A stretch of 64,000 nucleotides of DNA, from the NCBI GenBank assembly GCA_023144635.1, contig JAGLFH010000062.1, positions 94,820-158,819 of the forward strand, written 5' to 3'. Shown here piece after piece: positions 38,860 to 47,956 of this stretch; the stretch's first letter is position 1; each line of letters opens with the position of its first letter. Made by a program: the position numbers and the translations under genes. Source of the stretch: Candidatus Auribacterota bacterium (lineage in GTDB: Bacteria; Auribacterota; JAFGBW01; JAFGJP01). A model generated the notes under the pieces. It did not search any database. It was given only the letters and a program-made list of their open reading frames with translations, and was not told the DNA's origin.

Positions 38860-39492
38860 TTACATGGGAATAGTCTTAAATATATCTTGTAATGAATTCA
38901 GGATGAAATCCGGCTTCTCTCTTTCCAAAACATCCTTCGATTGGTATCCGGTAAGGACAGCAATTGTTAAAAGATTTGCTTTTTTACCGGCTTTTACATC
39001 ATGAACCATATCTCCAATAAAAACAGTCTCCTGTGGATCAAATCCCATTTCTTTAATAACATCAGTAATTGCTGCTTCTTTATCAGGAATATCCTCATAG
39101 ATCTTAAGAAAATAGCTTTCCCCTGGAAAATATCTTTGGGCTTCCCTCGTTACAAATGAATGAGAACTAAGGACGACAAGTGTTTTATTCTTACCTACAA
39201 GCCTTTTCAGTGTATTCTCAACCCCATCGATCGAACCAGGAGTACATTTTTCTTCCACATAATATTTCTTAAAAATATCTCCCATTTCCTTTTCATATTC
39301 TATTTCTAAATATTCACGACAAAAATCCATATAGGGGAGACGAAAACGTGATCGGAATTCATCTATAGTCATTGAAGGTTTTTTGTAATGCTCAAAAATT
39401 CGCAAATATGTTTTATAAACACAATGAAAGTCATCACTGATGACTCCAGACCAGTCAAATATAAAGTTTTTAATTTTACTACCGTTTTTCAT
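38860..39492 (-). CDS. HAD-superfamily hydrolase with variant motif I
   Basis: This 210-residue HAD protein has a cap of about 60 residues. Motif I reads FDWSGVISDD: the nucleophile Asp is present but the second Asp (acid/base) is replaced by Ser. Motif II is VVLSSHS, and motif IV is VFIGDMVHDVKAGKKAN with the acidic residues intact. Loss of the second Asp is known in phosphonatase-type and phosphotransfer-type HAD variants, so the substrate may be unusual. An intrinsic terminator follows directly. The gene is monocistronic. Confidence 0.75.
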   Translation of the reverse strand: MKNGSKIKNFIFDWSGVISDDFHCVYKTYLRIFEHYKKPSMTIDEFRSRFRLPYMDFCREYLEIEYEKEMGDIFKKYYVEEKCTPGSIDGVENTLKRLVGKNKTLVVLSSHSFVTREAQRYFPGESYFLKIYEDIPDKEAAITDVIKEMGFDPQETVFIGDMVHDVKAGKKANLLTIAVLTGYQSKDVLEREKPDFILNSLQDIFKTIPM

Positions 39493-39618
39493 AAGACTTA
39501 ACCTATAATATAATATATTTTTAAAGAAAATAGTTTATCATAAATAGTTTATCCGTCAATATATCTTGAAATAAGCATTATTTTACTTTAAACTAAATAG
39601 AAAAAACGGCATTACATT

Positions 39619-40233
39619 ATGGGATTAGAGATACTTCTCGTTCAATTTATTCAAATAGCTATTCTTACATGCGCTACTTTTTCAGTAGCCATGGTCTTTC
39701 TTCTTTTATTTATGCCAAATTTATTTGAAAGAATAGCAAAAACATCAAATTTTATTGTATCAACCAAAAAATTACTTGAACCTTTAGAAATCTCGCGTGA
39801 AACAGAGACTAAAACATCTCCATATCTTCATAAGTTGGCTTTTTTGATTTTAATTATATCCGGACTAAGCCTTTTTGTAATTTTATCAAATGATGGTCTT
39901 TTTGATACTGCTCATTTTATTAAACAAGGTACCGGCATGGAATGGTTAATATCTATTCTTGTGCAAAGCCTTTCATGGTTCTTTCTTGTTTTCCTGTCTT
40001 TCAGCATTATAATTTCTCTTATAATTTTGCTGGCTCCTCAAAAATTTCCAGACATTGCAATTTTTTTTAATCAATGGGTGTCCACAAACAACGTATACAG
40101 CAAACTTGATCGTTTTAAAAATTTTGACAGTTTTTTTATGAAATTCAAACTTCCTCTGGGAATAACATGCATATTACTTCTTCTTTATGTCATATATGCA
40201 TGTTTTATAAAACTTATTATCTTAGGTCAGTAG
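39619..40233 (+). CDS. Four-helix membrane protein with internal duplication
   Basis: I do not recognise this 204-residue protein. Four hydrophobic segments are visible (about 7-33, 69-90, 112-140, 178-201). The two halves look related: MPNLFERIAKTSNFIVSTKK in the first and APQKFPDIAIFFNQWVSTNN in the second occupy the same place, just after an odd-numbered helix, and each is followed by a helix. This suggests an ancient tandem duplication of a two-helix unit. No catalytic or transport motif is evident. The gene stands alone between a HAD gene and tsaD. Confidence 0.6.
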   Translation: MGLEILLVQFIQIAILTCATFSVAMVFLLLFMPNLFERIAKTSNFIVSTKKLLEPLEISRETETKTSPYLHKLAFLILIISGLSLFVILSNDGLFDTAHFIKQGTGMEWLISILVQSLSWFFLVFLSFSIIISLIILLAPQKFPDIAIFFNQWVSTNNVYSKLDRFKNFDSFFMKFKLPLGITCILLLLYVIYACFIKLIILGQ

Positions 40234-40568
40234 AAGCTTTTTATTGAAAAGAAATTCCCAATAATCAAAAAACAAATAAGCATCAATCTTCAATTCTCAA
40301 AATTTTAAAACAAAAGAAAATTATTAAAATTTAATTTCTAATCCAGGATAACGTACGTTTTACGTGCTTTACTTTTTACACGGGCGGGGGCAAGCCGCCG
40401 CCCCTACACACTTTTGTTTTTTATCTTTTACAAGGGGGCGGTTCACGAACCACCCCAACTTTCTCTTTTATGTTCATCATGAACCCTACGTGGTTCATGA
40501 CTCTGTGCTCTGTGTGTATGTGCTGATAAGTCCTTGAGGGGAGGATGGCAAATTTTATTTTTCTCAGG
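40234..40568. repeat. 335-nt gap with three hairpin repeats
   Basis: The gap contains a minus-strand copy of the GTATGTAGGG hairpin (about 40370-40416: CGGGCGGGGG...CGCCCC arms), an imperfect hairpin GGGCGGTTC/GAACCACCC (about 40435-40456), and a perfect one, CATGAACC (40478-40485) with GGTTCATG (40492-40499). A 'ctctgtgctctgtgtgta' word of the cacaga family follows (about 40501-40518). I find no gene here. Confidence 0.65.
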
Positions 40569-41576
40569 TTAAAGATTTCTGACTGCACTAACATCATCAA
40601 TATGTTCCACAGCAAATTCAGTTTTTTTAAAGCCAAGGCCTGCTATCATAGCACCATTATCTCCGCATAATTTTAAAGACGGCCACAAAACATTGATCCC
40701 TTTAGAATTACCAGCATCTTTCATTTTTTGTCTCAACCTCGAATTTGCAGCAACACCTCCTGCAAGAATAACAGTTGAAACTTTATATTCCTCTGCTGCA
40801 GAGATTGTCTTATGTAAAAGAACATCCACAACTGCCTCCTGAAAGCTTGCAGCAATATCTGCTTTCATTTTCATTTCCATATTTTCAGGCGTAGCATTTA
40901 TAGAGCGAACTTTATTAATAACAGATGTTTTTAATCCGCTAAAGCTAAAATCATATTTTCTTTTATGGTCCATCATAGCACGCGGAAATTTAAACGCTTC
41001 TCTATCACCGTTTCTGGAAACATTCTGAATTACAGGTCCACCCGGATACCCAAGTCCAAGTAAAAATGAAATCTTGTCAAATGACTCTCCTGCGGCATCA
41101 TCCAAAGTGTGTCCTATTGTGAGAAATTTGCCAAAATCATCCATTTTAACGATTACGGTATGTCCTCCGGATACCAAAAGGGCTATAACAGGTGGTTTTA
41201 GTTCTGAAAATTCCATGAAAACAGAAAAAATATGAGCTTCAAGATGATTTATACCTATACAGCGTTTGTTCTTAGATAAAGCTAAAGCATTTGCAAAAGT
41301 AATTCCGACAAGCAATGAACCAAGAAGCCCAGGGCCATTTGTTGCTGCGATGTAATCAATATTTTCTAATTTTACACCAGCATCTTTCAAAGCAGATGCA
41401 GTAACAGACTCAAGAGTTTCTGCATGTAGGCGGCTTGCTATTTCAGGAACAACTCCACCATATTTTTCATGAGTACTTATCTGAGTCGCTGTTACCACGG
41501 AAAGTATATTTGTTCCGTTCTCTACACAGGCAACAGATGTTTCATCGCAAGATGTCTCAATACCTAAGATCAACAT
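40569..41576 (-). CDS. tsaD: tRNA N6-adenosine threonylcarbamoyltransferase
   Basis: TsaD transfers the threonylcarbamoyl group to A37 of ANN-decoding tRNAs (t6A). The 335 residues have the ASKHA-fold motifs: LILGIETSCDETSVA at the N-terminus, YGGVVPEIASRLHAE, ATNGPGLLGSLLVG, the metal-binding GINHLEAH, LVSGGHTVIV, and ILAGGVAANSRLR with CGDNGAMIAGLG near the C-terminus. It is followed by repeats and has no operon partner; TsaB, TsaC and TsaE are elsewhere. Confidence 0.96.
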   Translation of the reverse strand: MLILGIETSCDETSVACVENGTNILSVVTATQISTHEKYGGVVPEIASRLHAETLESVTASALKDAGVKLENIDYIAATNGPGLLGSLLVGITFANALALSKNKRCIGINHLEAHIFSVFMEFSELKPPVIALLVSGGHTVIVKMDDFGKFLTIGHTLDDAAGESFDKISFLLGLGYPGGPVIQNVSRNGDREAFKFPRAMMDHKRKYDFSFSGLKTSVINKVRSINATPENMEMKMKADIAASFQEAVVDVLLHKTISAAEEYKVSTVILAGGVAANSRLRQKMKDAGNSKGINVLWPSLKLCGDNGAMIAGLGFKKTEFAVEHIDDVSAVRNL

Positions 41577-41715
41577 AAAACACCTTAAATATATTTATTA
41601 GTTGTTAGTTTTTAGCTATTCGTAGTTGGTAAAAAAATTTTAGATTCTTTTCTAAGTTTGCTTTGTCTTTCGCTCCTCATAATGACAAATAAGTTTCACT
41701 TGAATGTTTAGAAAA

Positions 41716-42510
41716 TTATTCAAGATCATAAAGATCCTCTAAAAAAACAAAACTGTAACCTTCTTTTTCTGCTTCAGGTACTATTCTTTTTAGTGTTTTT
41801 ATTGTCAACGGCCTAACATGACCAATGATTATACAAGAAAAGTTCTTTTCAGCCAGCATCAAACATTTATAAAACTGTTCCTTAATATAATCCTCATCAG
41901 ATTTATTATCAAGAAAGACATCCCTTTCCATATACTTTATGCTCATTTCCCCAGCTAATATATTTGCAGTATCATCATTTACCGTTAAAGAATTCAGAAA
42001 AAAAAGTTTTTTACTATCAGCAAACTTAAAAATCTGCTTAACAGCACGACTGTCTTTCATAAAAACAGACCCCATATGATTATTAAAACCACGACAATCC
42101 GGAAACTGCTCATAAACAGTTTCAAGACCCTGTTTAATTTCTTCGTCTGTCATCGATGTATATAATGTTTCGGGACCTGGATTGAGTTTATTTGCTTCCA
42201 TTGGAACATGTATTATTTTTTTCACATATGGGTTTTCTATATCATAAAAAAATTTTGAATATGCAACTGAAGGCAATATGGCAATTGTTACAGGAAATTT
42301 TATAGTCATCACATCATGCAGACATTTACTTGTATTTCCGGCATCATCAAGTATAATTGCAATTTTTTTTTCGGAAAGCTGTGCGACTCGTTTTTGAAAC
42401 AATAATTTTCTTTTTGTACAGCCCGAAGAAAAAAGAGACATTACAACATACAGACAAATACTGTATTTTATAAGACAGGTGAAATTTTTACACACCATTT
42501 TAATCTGCAT
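41716..42510 (-). CDS. Divergent polysaccharide deacetylase family (YibQ-like) lipoprotein
   Basis: This 264-residue protein begins with a lipoprotein-type signal (YSICLYVVMSLFSSGC, lipobox LFSSGC around residue 31). The COG2861/DUF610 domain follows: KKIAIILDDAGNTSKCLHDV, VTIAILPSVAYSK, IHVPMEANKLNPGPETLYTS, and FNNHMGSVFMKDSRAV. These proteins resemble NodB deacetylases but act on unknown periplasmic glycans. The gene is 26 nt downstream of ctpA; the ctpA-yibQ pairing recurs in many Gram-negative bacteria and points to cell-wall maintenance. Confidence 0.85.
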   Translation of the reverse strand: MQIKMVCKNFTCLIKYSICLYVVMSLFSSGCTKRKLLFQKRVAQLSEKKIAIILDDAGNTSKCLHDVMTIKFPVTIAILPSVAYSKFFYDIENPYVKKIIHVPMEANKLNPGPETLYTSMTDEEIKQGLETVYEQFPDCRGFNNHMGSVFMKDSRAVKQIFKFADSKKLFFLNSLTVNDDTANILAGEMSIKYMERDVFLDNKSDEDYIKEQFYKCLMLAEKNFSCIIIGHVRPLTIKTLKRIVPEAEKEGYSFVFLEDLYDLE

Positions 42511-42536
42511 TTTTTTACGACATCTTTTATGAATAA

Positions 42537-43820
42537 CTATGCAGCAGGCTCTTCTTCTGCTACTTCTGCTACTTCTTTCTTATCCAAAAAAACAGATATC
42601 CCTTTTATGAGATCCATAGCACTACTTAGCTGGGAATCGATAAAAAGAGTCTCTGTCTTTTCAGGATTATCTATTCGCTCAAGCCTGTGCTTAAGAATTG
42701 CTTCTTCATCTTCTTTAGTAAGAACTTTTTCTACATCAGGAATAATTCCTTTCCCATGTATAACTTGGCCCTTAGGTGTAAAGTAACGTGCTGTCGTAAG
42801 ACGTAAAGCTGATCCGTCTGAAAGAGGAACAACAGATTGTACAGAACCTTTTCCAAAACTCTTTACACCAAGAATAATTCCTTCTTTCCAGTCCTGAACA
42901 GCTCCTGCCACGATTTCACTTGCACTTGCACTTCCATTATTAACAAGCACAACAAGAGGACAGTCAATTATTTTTTCTTCCCTTTTACTGTAATACTTTG
43001 CATTCTGGTCAGGAACTCTTCCCTCGGTATAGACAACAAGCCTTTCTTTGCCTACTAAAAGTTCCGAGACTCTAACAGCTTCCTGTAAAAGTCCTCCTGG
43101 ATTATTTCTAAGATCAAGAACAAGACCTTCTATTTCTCCAAAACTCTTTATTGCACTTTCGAGTTCTTCTGATGTGTCTTCCTGAAAATGGAGTATGCGA
43201 ACATATCCTATAGAAGTATCAGGCAGTATTTGAGCATCTCTAATAGCATGAACCTGTATGTCAGCTCTTGTTATTTCTATATCAAGGAACTCTTTTGTTG
43301 AAGGTCTGAGTATGGTTACCTTTACTTTAGTACCTATTATTCCGCGCAGCTGCTTCACAGCTTCCATAAGTGTAATATTTTCCGTCGATTTATCATCTAT
43401 TTTCAGTATTTTATCGCCTGATTTTACTCCCTGATTAAATGCCGGTGTCCCTTCCATAGGACTAATAACTGTTAAAATACCCTCACGTATAGTTATCTCT
43501 ATACCGAGTCCTCCAAAATGACCTTCAGTATCAACTTTCATTGCTTTATACATTACAGGATCCATAAACTGGCTATGAGCATCAAGTGAATGCAAAGCTC
43601 CCGATAGAGCTCCGTATATAAGATCTTTTGAGGAAACATCCTTTACATAATTCTTCTTTACAATTGTAAGAACATCTGCAAAAAGATGAAGTTTTTCATA
43701 TAACTCATTCTTTGTATCAGCAAGATTATTTTTTGTCTGATTGCCAAAAGCAAGAGTAATCCCAAGAAGGATTAAAAATAAAAAACCGTAATACAAAATA
43801 TTTTCCCGTATACTTTTCAT
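42537..43820 (-). CDS. ctpA: C-terminal processing peptidase, S41 family
   Basis: This periplasmic serine protease has about 427 residues. An N-terminal signal anchor (LYYGFLFLILLGITLAF) is followed by a PDZ domain (HFGGLGIEITIREGILTVIS; GDKILKIDDKSTENI) and the S41 catalytic domain with LVLDLRNNPGGLLQEAV, the nucleophile in NNGSASASEIVAGA and the general-base lysine in SFGKGSVQSVVP. It ends in an acidic alanine-rich tail. I choose the ATG at 43818-43820, preceded by AAGGA; an upstream start would overlap the transketolase gene. It follows that gene by 1 nt, which is probably co-transcription rather than shared function. Confidence 0.94.
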   Translation of the reverse strand: MKSIRENILYYGFLFLILLGITLAFGNQTKNNLADTKNELYEKLHLFADVLTIVKKNYVKDVSSKDLIYGALSGALHSLDAHSQFMDPVMYKAMKVDTEGHFGGLGIEITIREGILTVISPMEGTPAFNQGVKSGDKILKIDDKSTENITLMEAVKQLRGIIGTKVKVTILRPSTKEFLDIEITRADIQVHAIRDAQILPDTSIGYVRILHFQEDTSEELESAIKSFGEIEGLVLDLRNNPGGLLQEAVRVSELLVGKERLVVYTEGRVPDQNAKYYSKREEKIIDCPLVVLVNNGSASASEIVAGAVQDWKEGIILGVKSFGKGSVQSVVPLSDGSALRLTTARYFTPKGQVIHGKGIIPDVEKVLTKEDEEAILKHRLERIDNPEKTETLFIDSQLSSAMDLIKGISVFLDKKEVAEVAEEEPAA

Positions 43821-43821
43821 G

Positions 43822-44775
43822 TCATGATCCTTTTTTATTAATAACTTTTCTTGCCGCTGCGCAAATATCCGGAACATCCAGATTATATGCTTTTATTAAT
43901 TCTGACGGTGTACCTGACCTTCCAAATTTATCCTGAATTCCTATACGTTCAACCGGTACAGGGTGATTGGCGCAAACTGATTCACTTACTGCACTTCCTA
44001 ATCCACCTATAATAGAATGTTCTTCAATAGTAACAATTGCTCCTGTCTTGACTGATGTAGCTAATATCAGCTGTTCATCTATCGGCTTTATTGTATGTAA
44101 GTGTATTACCTCTGCAGAAATATTATTTTTTGCAAGCTCTTCAGCAGCCTTTAAAGAAAAATCAATCATTGTTCCTGTTGATATCAAAGAAACATCATTT
44201 CCTTCTTTAAAAACAATACCTTTTCCAAATTCAAAGGGTGTATCATCGGATGTAATAATAGGGTATTTAGCCCTTCCGAGTCTTACATAATAAGGTTCCT
44301 TTATCTTAATTATTTCCCGTATTGCTTTTTTTGTCTCTATATAGTCACATGGAATTATAATATTCATATTTGGCAAACTCCGCATTAACGATATATCCTC
44401 TACACTCTGGTGAGAACCTCCATCCTCGCCAACTGTAATACCACCATGCGTAGCTACTATTTTAACATTTAATTTACTGAAACAAATAGAGTTACGTATC
44501 TGTTCCCACGGTCTTCCCGTAGCAAATATGGCAAAGGTACTTGCAAAAACAGTTTTGCCTGTACATGCAAGCCCCGCAGCGATCCCCATCATGTTTTGTT
44601 CAGCTATACCAACATTAAAAAAACGTTCCGGATAAGAATCACCAAATTTTTTAGCTCTTGTTGAACTTCCAAGATCAGCATCAAGGACTACAATATTTTT
44701 ATTATCTTTACCGAGCTCCACAAGTATTTCACCGTATGCATCACGTGTGCCTTTGTTCACTGTGTTCTCTTTCAT
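43822..44775 (-). CDS. Transketolase, C-terminal half subunit
   Basis: This is the pyrimidine-binding and C-terminal part of a split transketolase, 317 residues. It shows LDADLGSSTRAKKFGDSYPE, FFNVGIAEQNMMGIAAGLA with the glutamate that activates thiamine diphosphate, ATHGGITVGEDGGSHQSVED, and a C-terminal domain ending DKFGRSGTPSELIKAYNL. It works with the N-terminal subunit encoded 15 nt upstream in the non-oxidative pentose phosphate pathway. A related sugar-synthesis transketolase cannot be excluded. Confidence 0.92.
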   Translation of the reverse strand: MKENTVNKGTRDAYGEILVELGKDNKNIVVLDADLGSSTRAKKFGDSYPERFFNVGIAEQNMMGIAAGLACTGKTVFASTFAIFATGRPWEQIRNSICFSKLNVKIVATHGGITVGEDGGSHQSVEDISLMRSLPNMNIIIPCDYIETKKAIREIIKIKEPYYVRLGRAKYPIITSDDTPFEFGKGIVFKEGNDVSLISTGTMIDFSLKAAEELAKNNISAEVIHLHTIKPIDEQLILATSVKTGAIVTIEEHSIIGGLGSAVSESVCANHPVPVERIGIQDKFGRSGTPSELIKAYNLDVPDICAAARKVINKKGS

Positions 44776-44790
44776 TCTATCTCCTAAGCC

Positions 44791-45618
44791 TCAAATACCG
44801 TTTATTTCTTCTATAGCTTTTTGTATTTCTTCTTCAGTTGGTGTTGCTCCATGAAAAGAAAGATTTCCTTCCATGAAAGAAACTCCTTTTCCCTTTATTG
44901 TATTTGAAATAATTATAGATGGCTTTTCTTTTTCCTGTTTTGCAGCACTAACTGCCTGGAAAATATGCTCATAGCTATGTCCGTTTATCACCTGAACATG
45001 CCATCCAAAAGACTGCCATTTATCCTGAAAGTTAAGTGGTCCTATTATATCTTTCACTTTTCCTTCGATCTGCAGCTTATTAAAATCCAGGAAAACTATA
45101 AGGTTGTTCAGTTTATTATGGGCCGCGAACATTGCAGCTTCCCAGACCTGTCCTTCCTGAGATTCTCCATCACCTATAATACAATATGTAAAATATTCCT
45201 TATCATCTATTTTTCCTGCCAGTGCTATTCCGCATGCAGCCGAAAGCCCTTGCCCGAGAGAACCTGCCGACATATCTATACCAGGAGTTGACTTCATATC
45301 AGGATGCCCCTGAAGATGAGATCCCAATTTTCTTAATGTATCAAGATCTTCAACCGGAAAGAACCCTTTAAAAGCAAGTACAACATATAGTGCAGGACAT
45401 GCATGCCCTTTACTTAACACAAACCTGTCTCTTTCAGCCATTCGCGGTTTTAAAGGATCATATTTCATTATACCGCTATAAAGAGCTACTATTATGTCCG
45501 CAGACGAAAGAGAACCTCCTGGATGACCGGAACCGGCTAACCCAAGTATCTGAACTATTTTTTTTCTTACCTTTTGCGAAAAGGTCTTTAACTCATTTAA
45601 TTTTTCGTTGCTTAACAC
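44791..45618 (-). CDS. Transketolase, N-terminal half subunit
   Basis: This is the diphosphate-binding part of a split transketolase, 275 residues: GLAGSGHPGGSLSSADIIVA, FVLSKGHACPALYVVL, MSAGSLGQGLSAACGIALA, and the ThDP metal motif GDGESQEGQVWEAAMFAAHN followed by NLIVFLDFNKLQIEG. It is first of the tkt(N)-tkt(C)-ctpA-yibQ run. The 221-nt upstream gap contains an A/T-rich promoter region shared with divergent panD. Confidence 0.93.
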   Translation of the reverse strand: MLSNEKLNELKTFSQKVRKKIVQILGLAGSGHPGGSLSSADIIVALYSGIMKYDPLKPRMAERDRFVLSKGHACPALYVVLAFKGFFPVEDLDTLRKLGSHLQGHPDMKSTPGIDMSAGSLGQGLSAACGIALAGKIDDKEYFTYCIIGDGESQEGQVWEAAMFAAHNKLNNLIVFLDFNKLQIEGKVKDIIGPLNFQDKWQSFGWHVQVINGHSYEHIFQAVSAAKQEKEKPSIIISNTIKGKGVSFMEGNLSFHGATPTEEEIQKAIEEINGI

Positions 45619-45788
45619 AGCATTCCAGCCTTTTTTATATCATTTTAAGTATTGATTAAGTGTATTTACTCTTCGTTACAAAAAAACTTTAGAATTGCAC
45701 ACCAAAAAGTACAAAAGTTTCGCATGTTTTTATTTGTTTGTAAAGATAAAATATTAGACAATTATAACAAATATATTATTATTTTTAC

Positions 45789-45817
45789 TTGTTCACTTTA
45801 TCTTATTTTGTTATAGT
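45789..45817 (+). promoter_or_regulatory. Probable panD promoter
   Basis: TTGTTC (45789-45794) and TATAGT (45812-45817) are separated by 17 bp, with a predicted start near 45824, about 16 nt before the panD ATG. GAGGT (45831-45835) then serves as the ribosome site. Confidence 0.55.
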
Positions 45818-45839
45818 ACGAATTCTAAAAGAGGTAACT

Positions 45840-46196
45840 ATGTTAATAGAAGTGTTAAAATCAAAAATCCATCAAGCAAAAATAACTCAATGCAGCATTA
45901 ATTATAATGGAAGCCTTGGGCTTGATGAGGCTTTTACTGAACTTGCAGGACTAAACGAATACGAAAAGATTTTAATAGCTAATCTCTCTAATGGGAAAAG
46001 ACTGGAAACATATATTATTATAGAAGAAAGAAATAGCGGCATAGTAAGTCTCAACGGAGCCGCAGCACGTCTGGGCGAGATCGGAGATAAAATAATCATT
46101 CTCTCCTTTGGTTTAATGAACGAGGAAGAAATAAAATCATTCAAGCCTAAAATAGTTTTTATGGATGACCAGAACGTACCCAGCGTAAAAGCGTGA
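45840..46196 (+). CDS. panD: Aspartate 1-decarboxylase
   Basis: PanD makes beta-alanine for pantothenate. It is made as a proenzyme that cuts itself at Gly-Ser to form the pyruvoyl group. The 118-residue protein shows LKSKIHQAKIT with the conserved lysine, the cleavage site INYNGSLGLD (usually YEGS or YVGS), NGKRLETYIIIEE, and IVSLNGAAARLGEIGDKIII. Asn replaces the residue before the cleaved Gly-Ser, which may matter for processing. I use the ATG at 45840 with GAGGT just upstream. panB and panC are not in the window. Confidence 0.9.
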   Translation: MLIEVLKSKIHQAKITQCSINYNGSLGLDEAFTELAGLNEYEKILIANLSNGKRLETYIIIEERNSGIVSLNGAAARLGEIGDKIIILSFGLMNEEEIKSFKPKIVFMDDQNVPSVKA

Positions 46197-46536
46197 TTCG
46201 TAGTTCGTTCAAGGAGCGCTAACGCACGATTAATTAGTAGTGAATGATGTGAAGGAAATTCGTGATTTCAAAAAGTGTAAGAACATCCCTTACCTGTCTC
46301 CCCTTAAAATATAAAATAAAAGTAGAAAGTATGTAGGGACAAGGCTTGCCCTTGTCCGTTTAAAAGTAAAAATTTATTAATATAATATCGCGTACTAGCA
46401 TTAATTAAATAAACTAATCAGTAAACAATTTAACTAGTTAATCAACGGACTTTTCAGTTAAATAGTTCATGGTATGCTTTGATAAATTATTATAATGGTG
46501 CACATTGAACGAACGACAAATTACGAAACACGCACC
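46197..46536. repeat. 340-nt gap with hairpin repeats
   Basis: GGAGCGCTAACGC (46213-46225) forms GCG/CGC and resembles the hairpin of element B. 46329-46370 is a copy of the GTATGTAGGG hairpin family, with perfect arms GGACAAGG (46337-46344) and CCTTGTCC (46350-46357). The rest (46380-46480) is AT-rich with 'ttaatt/aactaat' runs. I see no gene here. Confidence 0.6.
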
Positions 46537-46938
46537 TTACATGTTTTTATTATTATAAAGACGCAGTTTTGAATCTATCGAAAAACAAAGCATCTTCTGA
46601 TGAGCGCCGTCATGGATTCTTACAGAAAGATTACCTGCGGATTCAAATTTAACCTGCTGCTGTGCTTTTGCTTTTTCTCCCGCAGCATTTTCTGTATAAA
46701 TCCAATTATCATCGATCTTTTTTATACGGTACCCATTATAATATATTTGAATAATATGATCATAAACATCTTCAATATTATTTAAACTCAATTTATTAAA
46801 TGTATTATCTTTTCCATTTCTTTTTTTAAACAATTTAGAAAGACCCTTTAGATTATGTAGTATTTGAGCCATATAACCTTTTTGTATATCAAGGAAATTC
46901 TTTTTTCTGCTTCCAATAACGATCGGTTTTCTCATCAC
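46537..46938 (-). CDS. Hypothetical protein
   Basis: I do not recognise this 133-residue protein. The N-terminus is strongly basic (RKPIVIGSRKKNFLDIQKGY; LSKLFKKRNGK). The middle has aromatic-rich stretches (DHIIQIYYNGYRIKKIDDNW) and the end is beta-rich (QQQVKFESAGNLSVRIHDGA). There is no signal peptide or membrane segment. Two ATG codons in tandem open the frame; either may be used. It stands alone between panD and efp, with ordinary base composition. Confidence 0.55.
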   Translation of the reverse strand: MMRKPIVIGSRKKNFLDIQKGYMAQILHNLKGLSKLFKKRNGKDNTFNKLSLNNIEDVYDHIIQIYYNGYRIKKIDDNWIYTENAAGEKAKAQQQVKFESAGNLSVRIHDGAHQKMLCFSIDSKLRLYNNKNM

Positions 46939-47019
46939 ATCACCTTAAATAAATTTATTATAATTAGATAATATAGAATACTATCACATTTTTTTCAAAT
47001 TAAAATTATATATATAACT

Positions 47020-47577
47020 TTATGCTCTTCCCATATACTCGCCTGAACGTGTATCTACCTTGATAAGTTCACCCTCCTCAATAAAAAGAGGTACATTCAA
47101 AACATATCCTGTCTCAAGTGTTGCAGGCTTCTGCACATTTGATACGGAATTTCCTTTTGCACCCGGCATGGTCTCAGCAACTTTAAAATTCAGGCTCGGA
47201 GGAAGATCCAGTAAAATTGGTTCATTATCATAAAAGTCGACTTCTACTTCACATTCAGGAACAAGATAATTAGCATTGTCTCCAATAAAAGTATCTTTTA
47301 TTGGCACAGATTCATAAGTCTCAAGATCCATAAAATAAAAGTCACCTCCATCCTTGTATAAAAACTGCATCGTCTTGCCCTCAAGCCTTATATTATCTAC
47401 GGTCTCTGATGAGCGAAAACGGTTATTGAGAGTCTTGTTAGACCGCAGATCTCTTAATGTCGTTTGTATATATGCCCCGCCTTTACCGGGCTTTATATGC
47501 TCCTTTTCAAGAACAATGCAGATGGAGTTATTAAAATTAATAACTGTACCCTTTTTTAAGTCATTCCCTGTAATCAT
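47020..47577 (-). CDS. efp: Elongation factor P
   Basis: EF-P relieves ribosome stalling at polyproline runs. The 186-residue protein from the ATG at 47575-47577 has MITGNDLKKGTVINFNNSI, then KPGKGGAYIQTTLRDL, where the loop carries the Lys that is modified in the E. coli-type system, and the C-terminal GNSVSNVQKPATLETGYVLN and VDTRSGEYMGRA. GGAGG lies 9 nt upstream. The gene starts 1 nt after the acpS stop codon. No EpmA/EpmB or EarP gene is in the window, so the modification state is unknown. Confidence 0.95.
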   Translation of the reverse strand: MITGNDLKKGTVINFNNSICIVLEKEHIKPGKGGAYIQTTLRDLRSNKTLNNRFRSSETVDNIRLEGKTMQFLYKDGGDFYFMDLETYESVPIKDTFIGDNANYLVPECEVEVDFYDNEPILLDLPPSLNFKVAETMPGAKGNSVSNVQKPATLETGYVLNVPLFIEEGELIKVDTRSGEYMGRA

Positions 47578-47578
47578 C

Positions 47579-47956
47579 TTAAACACCCTCCTTTGCTTCA
47601 ACTACAACAAAAGCAGCAGCGATCCCTTCTGTATGAGATATTGAGATTTTTATATTATACTTTTCCATATTAAAATTTTTAGCTTTTACTTTTAATTTAG
47701 GCTCGCCTGAATGTGTGTTTATCGTTTCAATATCCTTAAGAGCCAACTCCGAGACAATTGAATTTACTGCCTTGTAAAATCCTTCTTTTACTGCAAAACG
47801 ACCTGCAAAATGAGTAAAAGGATCCTTGAATTTATTGCAATATTCTATTTCTGTTTCTGAAAAAGTACGTTCTATAAAACGATTCCCGTTTTCCCCCTGA
47901 ATAATTTTTTTAATACGGTTTACGTCTACAATATCTACTCCTATGCCTACGATCAT
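47579..47956 (-). CDS. acpS: Holo-[acyl-carrier-protein] synthase
   Basis: AcpS transfers phosphopantetheine from CoA to acyl carrier protein. The 125 residues show VGIGVDIVDVNRIKKI with the metal-binding aspartate, FTHFAGRFAVKEGFYKAV with the catalytic glutamate and lysine, and the ending ISISHTEGIAAAFVVVE. It overlaps the methyltransferase gene upstream by 1 nt and is followed by efp. Confidence 0.94.
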   Translation of the reverse strand: MIVGIGVDIVDVNRIKKIIQGENGNRFIERTFSETEIEYCNKFKDPFTHFAGRFAVKEGFYKAVNSIVSELALKDIETINTHSGEPKLKVKAKNFNMEKYNIKISISHTEGIAAAFVVVEAKEGV

